A stretch of DNA of 35,337 nt from Gemmatimonadota bacterium (GTDB taxonomy: Bacteria > Gemmatimonadota > Gemmatimonadetes > Gemmatimonadales > Gemmatimonadaceae), in NCBI GenBank assembly GCA_028287235.1, contig JAQBQB010000024.1, positions 1 through 35,337 on the forward strand, given 5' to 3'. A program made the translations under genes and the position numbers. Below, piece after piece: positions 35,011 to 35,337 of this stretch (its first letter is position 1; each line of letters starts with the position of its first letter). Below the pieces are notes generated by a model that was not told the DNA's origin, did no database searches, and was given only the letters and a program-made list of their open reading frames with translations.

Positions 35011-35059
35011 CGTGGGGCGTGGGGCGTGGGGCGTGGGGCGTGGGGCGTGGGGCGTGGGG
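35011..35059 (+). repeat. 7-bp tandem repeat CGTGGGG x7, G-quadruplex-capable
   Basis: Seven perfect copies of CGTGGGG begin two bases after the SPOR stop codon. They place seven GGGG runs separated by three-base CGT loops on the plus strand, a classical G-quadruplex pattern, in the 3' untranslated part of the T6SS transcript. The length of such arrays is usually variable between strains. Confidence 0.95.
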
Positions 35060-35088
35060 CGATTGATGATCGACGACTGATGGACGTG

Positions 35089-35125
35089 CAAATGCCCCGC
35101 GGCTCAAAGAGCCGCGGGGCATTTG
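35089..35125. terminator. Strong bidirectional terminator between the T6SS operon and 16S rRNA
   Basis: A perfect 16-bp stem (CAAATGCCCCGCGGCT / AGCCGCGGGGCATTTG) with a 5-nt loop lies between the convergent SPOR gene and the 16S rRNA gene. The A/T-rich outer base pairs give ATTT at the 3' side in both directions, so it can stop transcription from either side. Confidence 0.85.
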
Positions 35126-35216
35126 AATATGGAAATCGAGTGTGTGTCGTGCGGATGGCTGCGACTACAGGAATTTTTCAGTCACCGCGTGGTGCTGGTG
35201 ACCTACTCAGATCCGT

Positions 35217-35337
<121 letters not shown>

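Overview
The window is GC-rich chromosomal DNA from a Gram-negative, diderm bacterium. It carries an outer-membrane lipoprotein of a type VI secretion system, a porin-like beta-barrel and Ala/Arg-rich coding. The gene content (soluble Ser/Thr kinases, a cupredoxin/sensor-kinase/porin unit, a one-piece T6SS operon) and the style of the 16S 3' end suggest a soil Gemmatimonadota-like organism. That placement is inference; only the last ~120 nt of the 16S rRNA are visible.

Left part (1-8.1 kb): a decayed, repeatedly invaded region. It opens with the end of a molybdenum-hydroxylase [2Fe-2S] subunit read in frame into a signal peptide and a di-haem cytochrome. Next come the last codons of a lost tyrosine integrase, a broken molybdenum-subunit fragment, short repeats and a tmRNA-like 3' end. 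A mobile defence-type island follows: a DUF4238 gene coupled to a small membrane protein, a PD-(D/E)XK-like protein, a fused methyltransferase plus BsuBI/PstI-type endonuclease, and an N-terminally truncated integrase. The motif CGAATCGACAGCA lies on both sides (about 1252 and 8050).

Middle (8.1-14.7 kb): a solitary tRNA-Ile(GAT) with its own promoter and terminator, and a soluble Ser/Thr protein kinase. On the minus strand is a unit of an unrecognised 357-aa protein, a periplasmic cupredoxin-like protein and a hybrid sensor kinase. The kinase reading frame runs without a stop into an outer-membrane porin-like protein that has its own signal peptide.

Right part (14.7-35.0 kb): a complete T6SS operon on one strand in the order tssJ-K-L-M-A-B-C-hcp(tssD)-E-F-G-clpV(tssH)-vgrG(tssI), then a DUF4280 PAAR-like spike and a SPOR-domain protein. 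Most junctions are ATGA or GTGA overlaps, so translation is coupled. TssJ/L/M form the envelope complex, TssK/F/G/E/A the baseplate and cap, TssB/C the sheath, Hcp the tube, VgrG plus DUF4280 the tip, and ClpV recycles the sheath. I see no Fha/PppA module, no OmpA-type peptidoglycan anchor and no obvious toxin/immunity pair. After the operon come a G-rich 7-bp tandem repeat, a strong shared terminator, and the 3' end of a convergent 16S rRNA gene that is not followed by tRNA or 23S genes.
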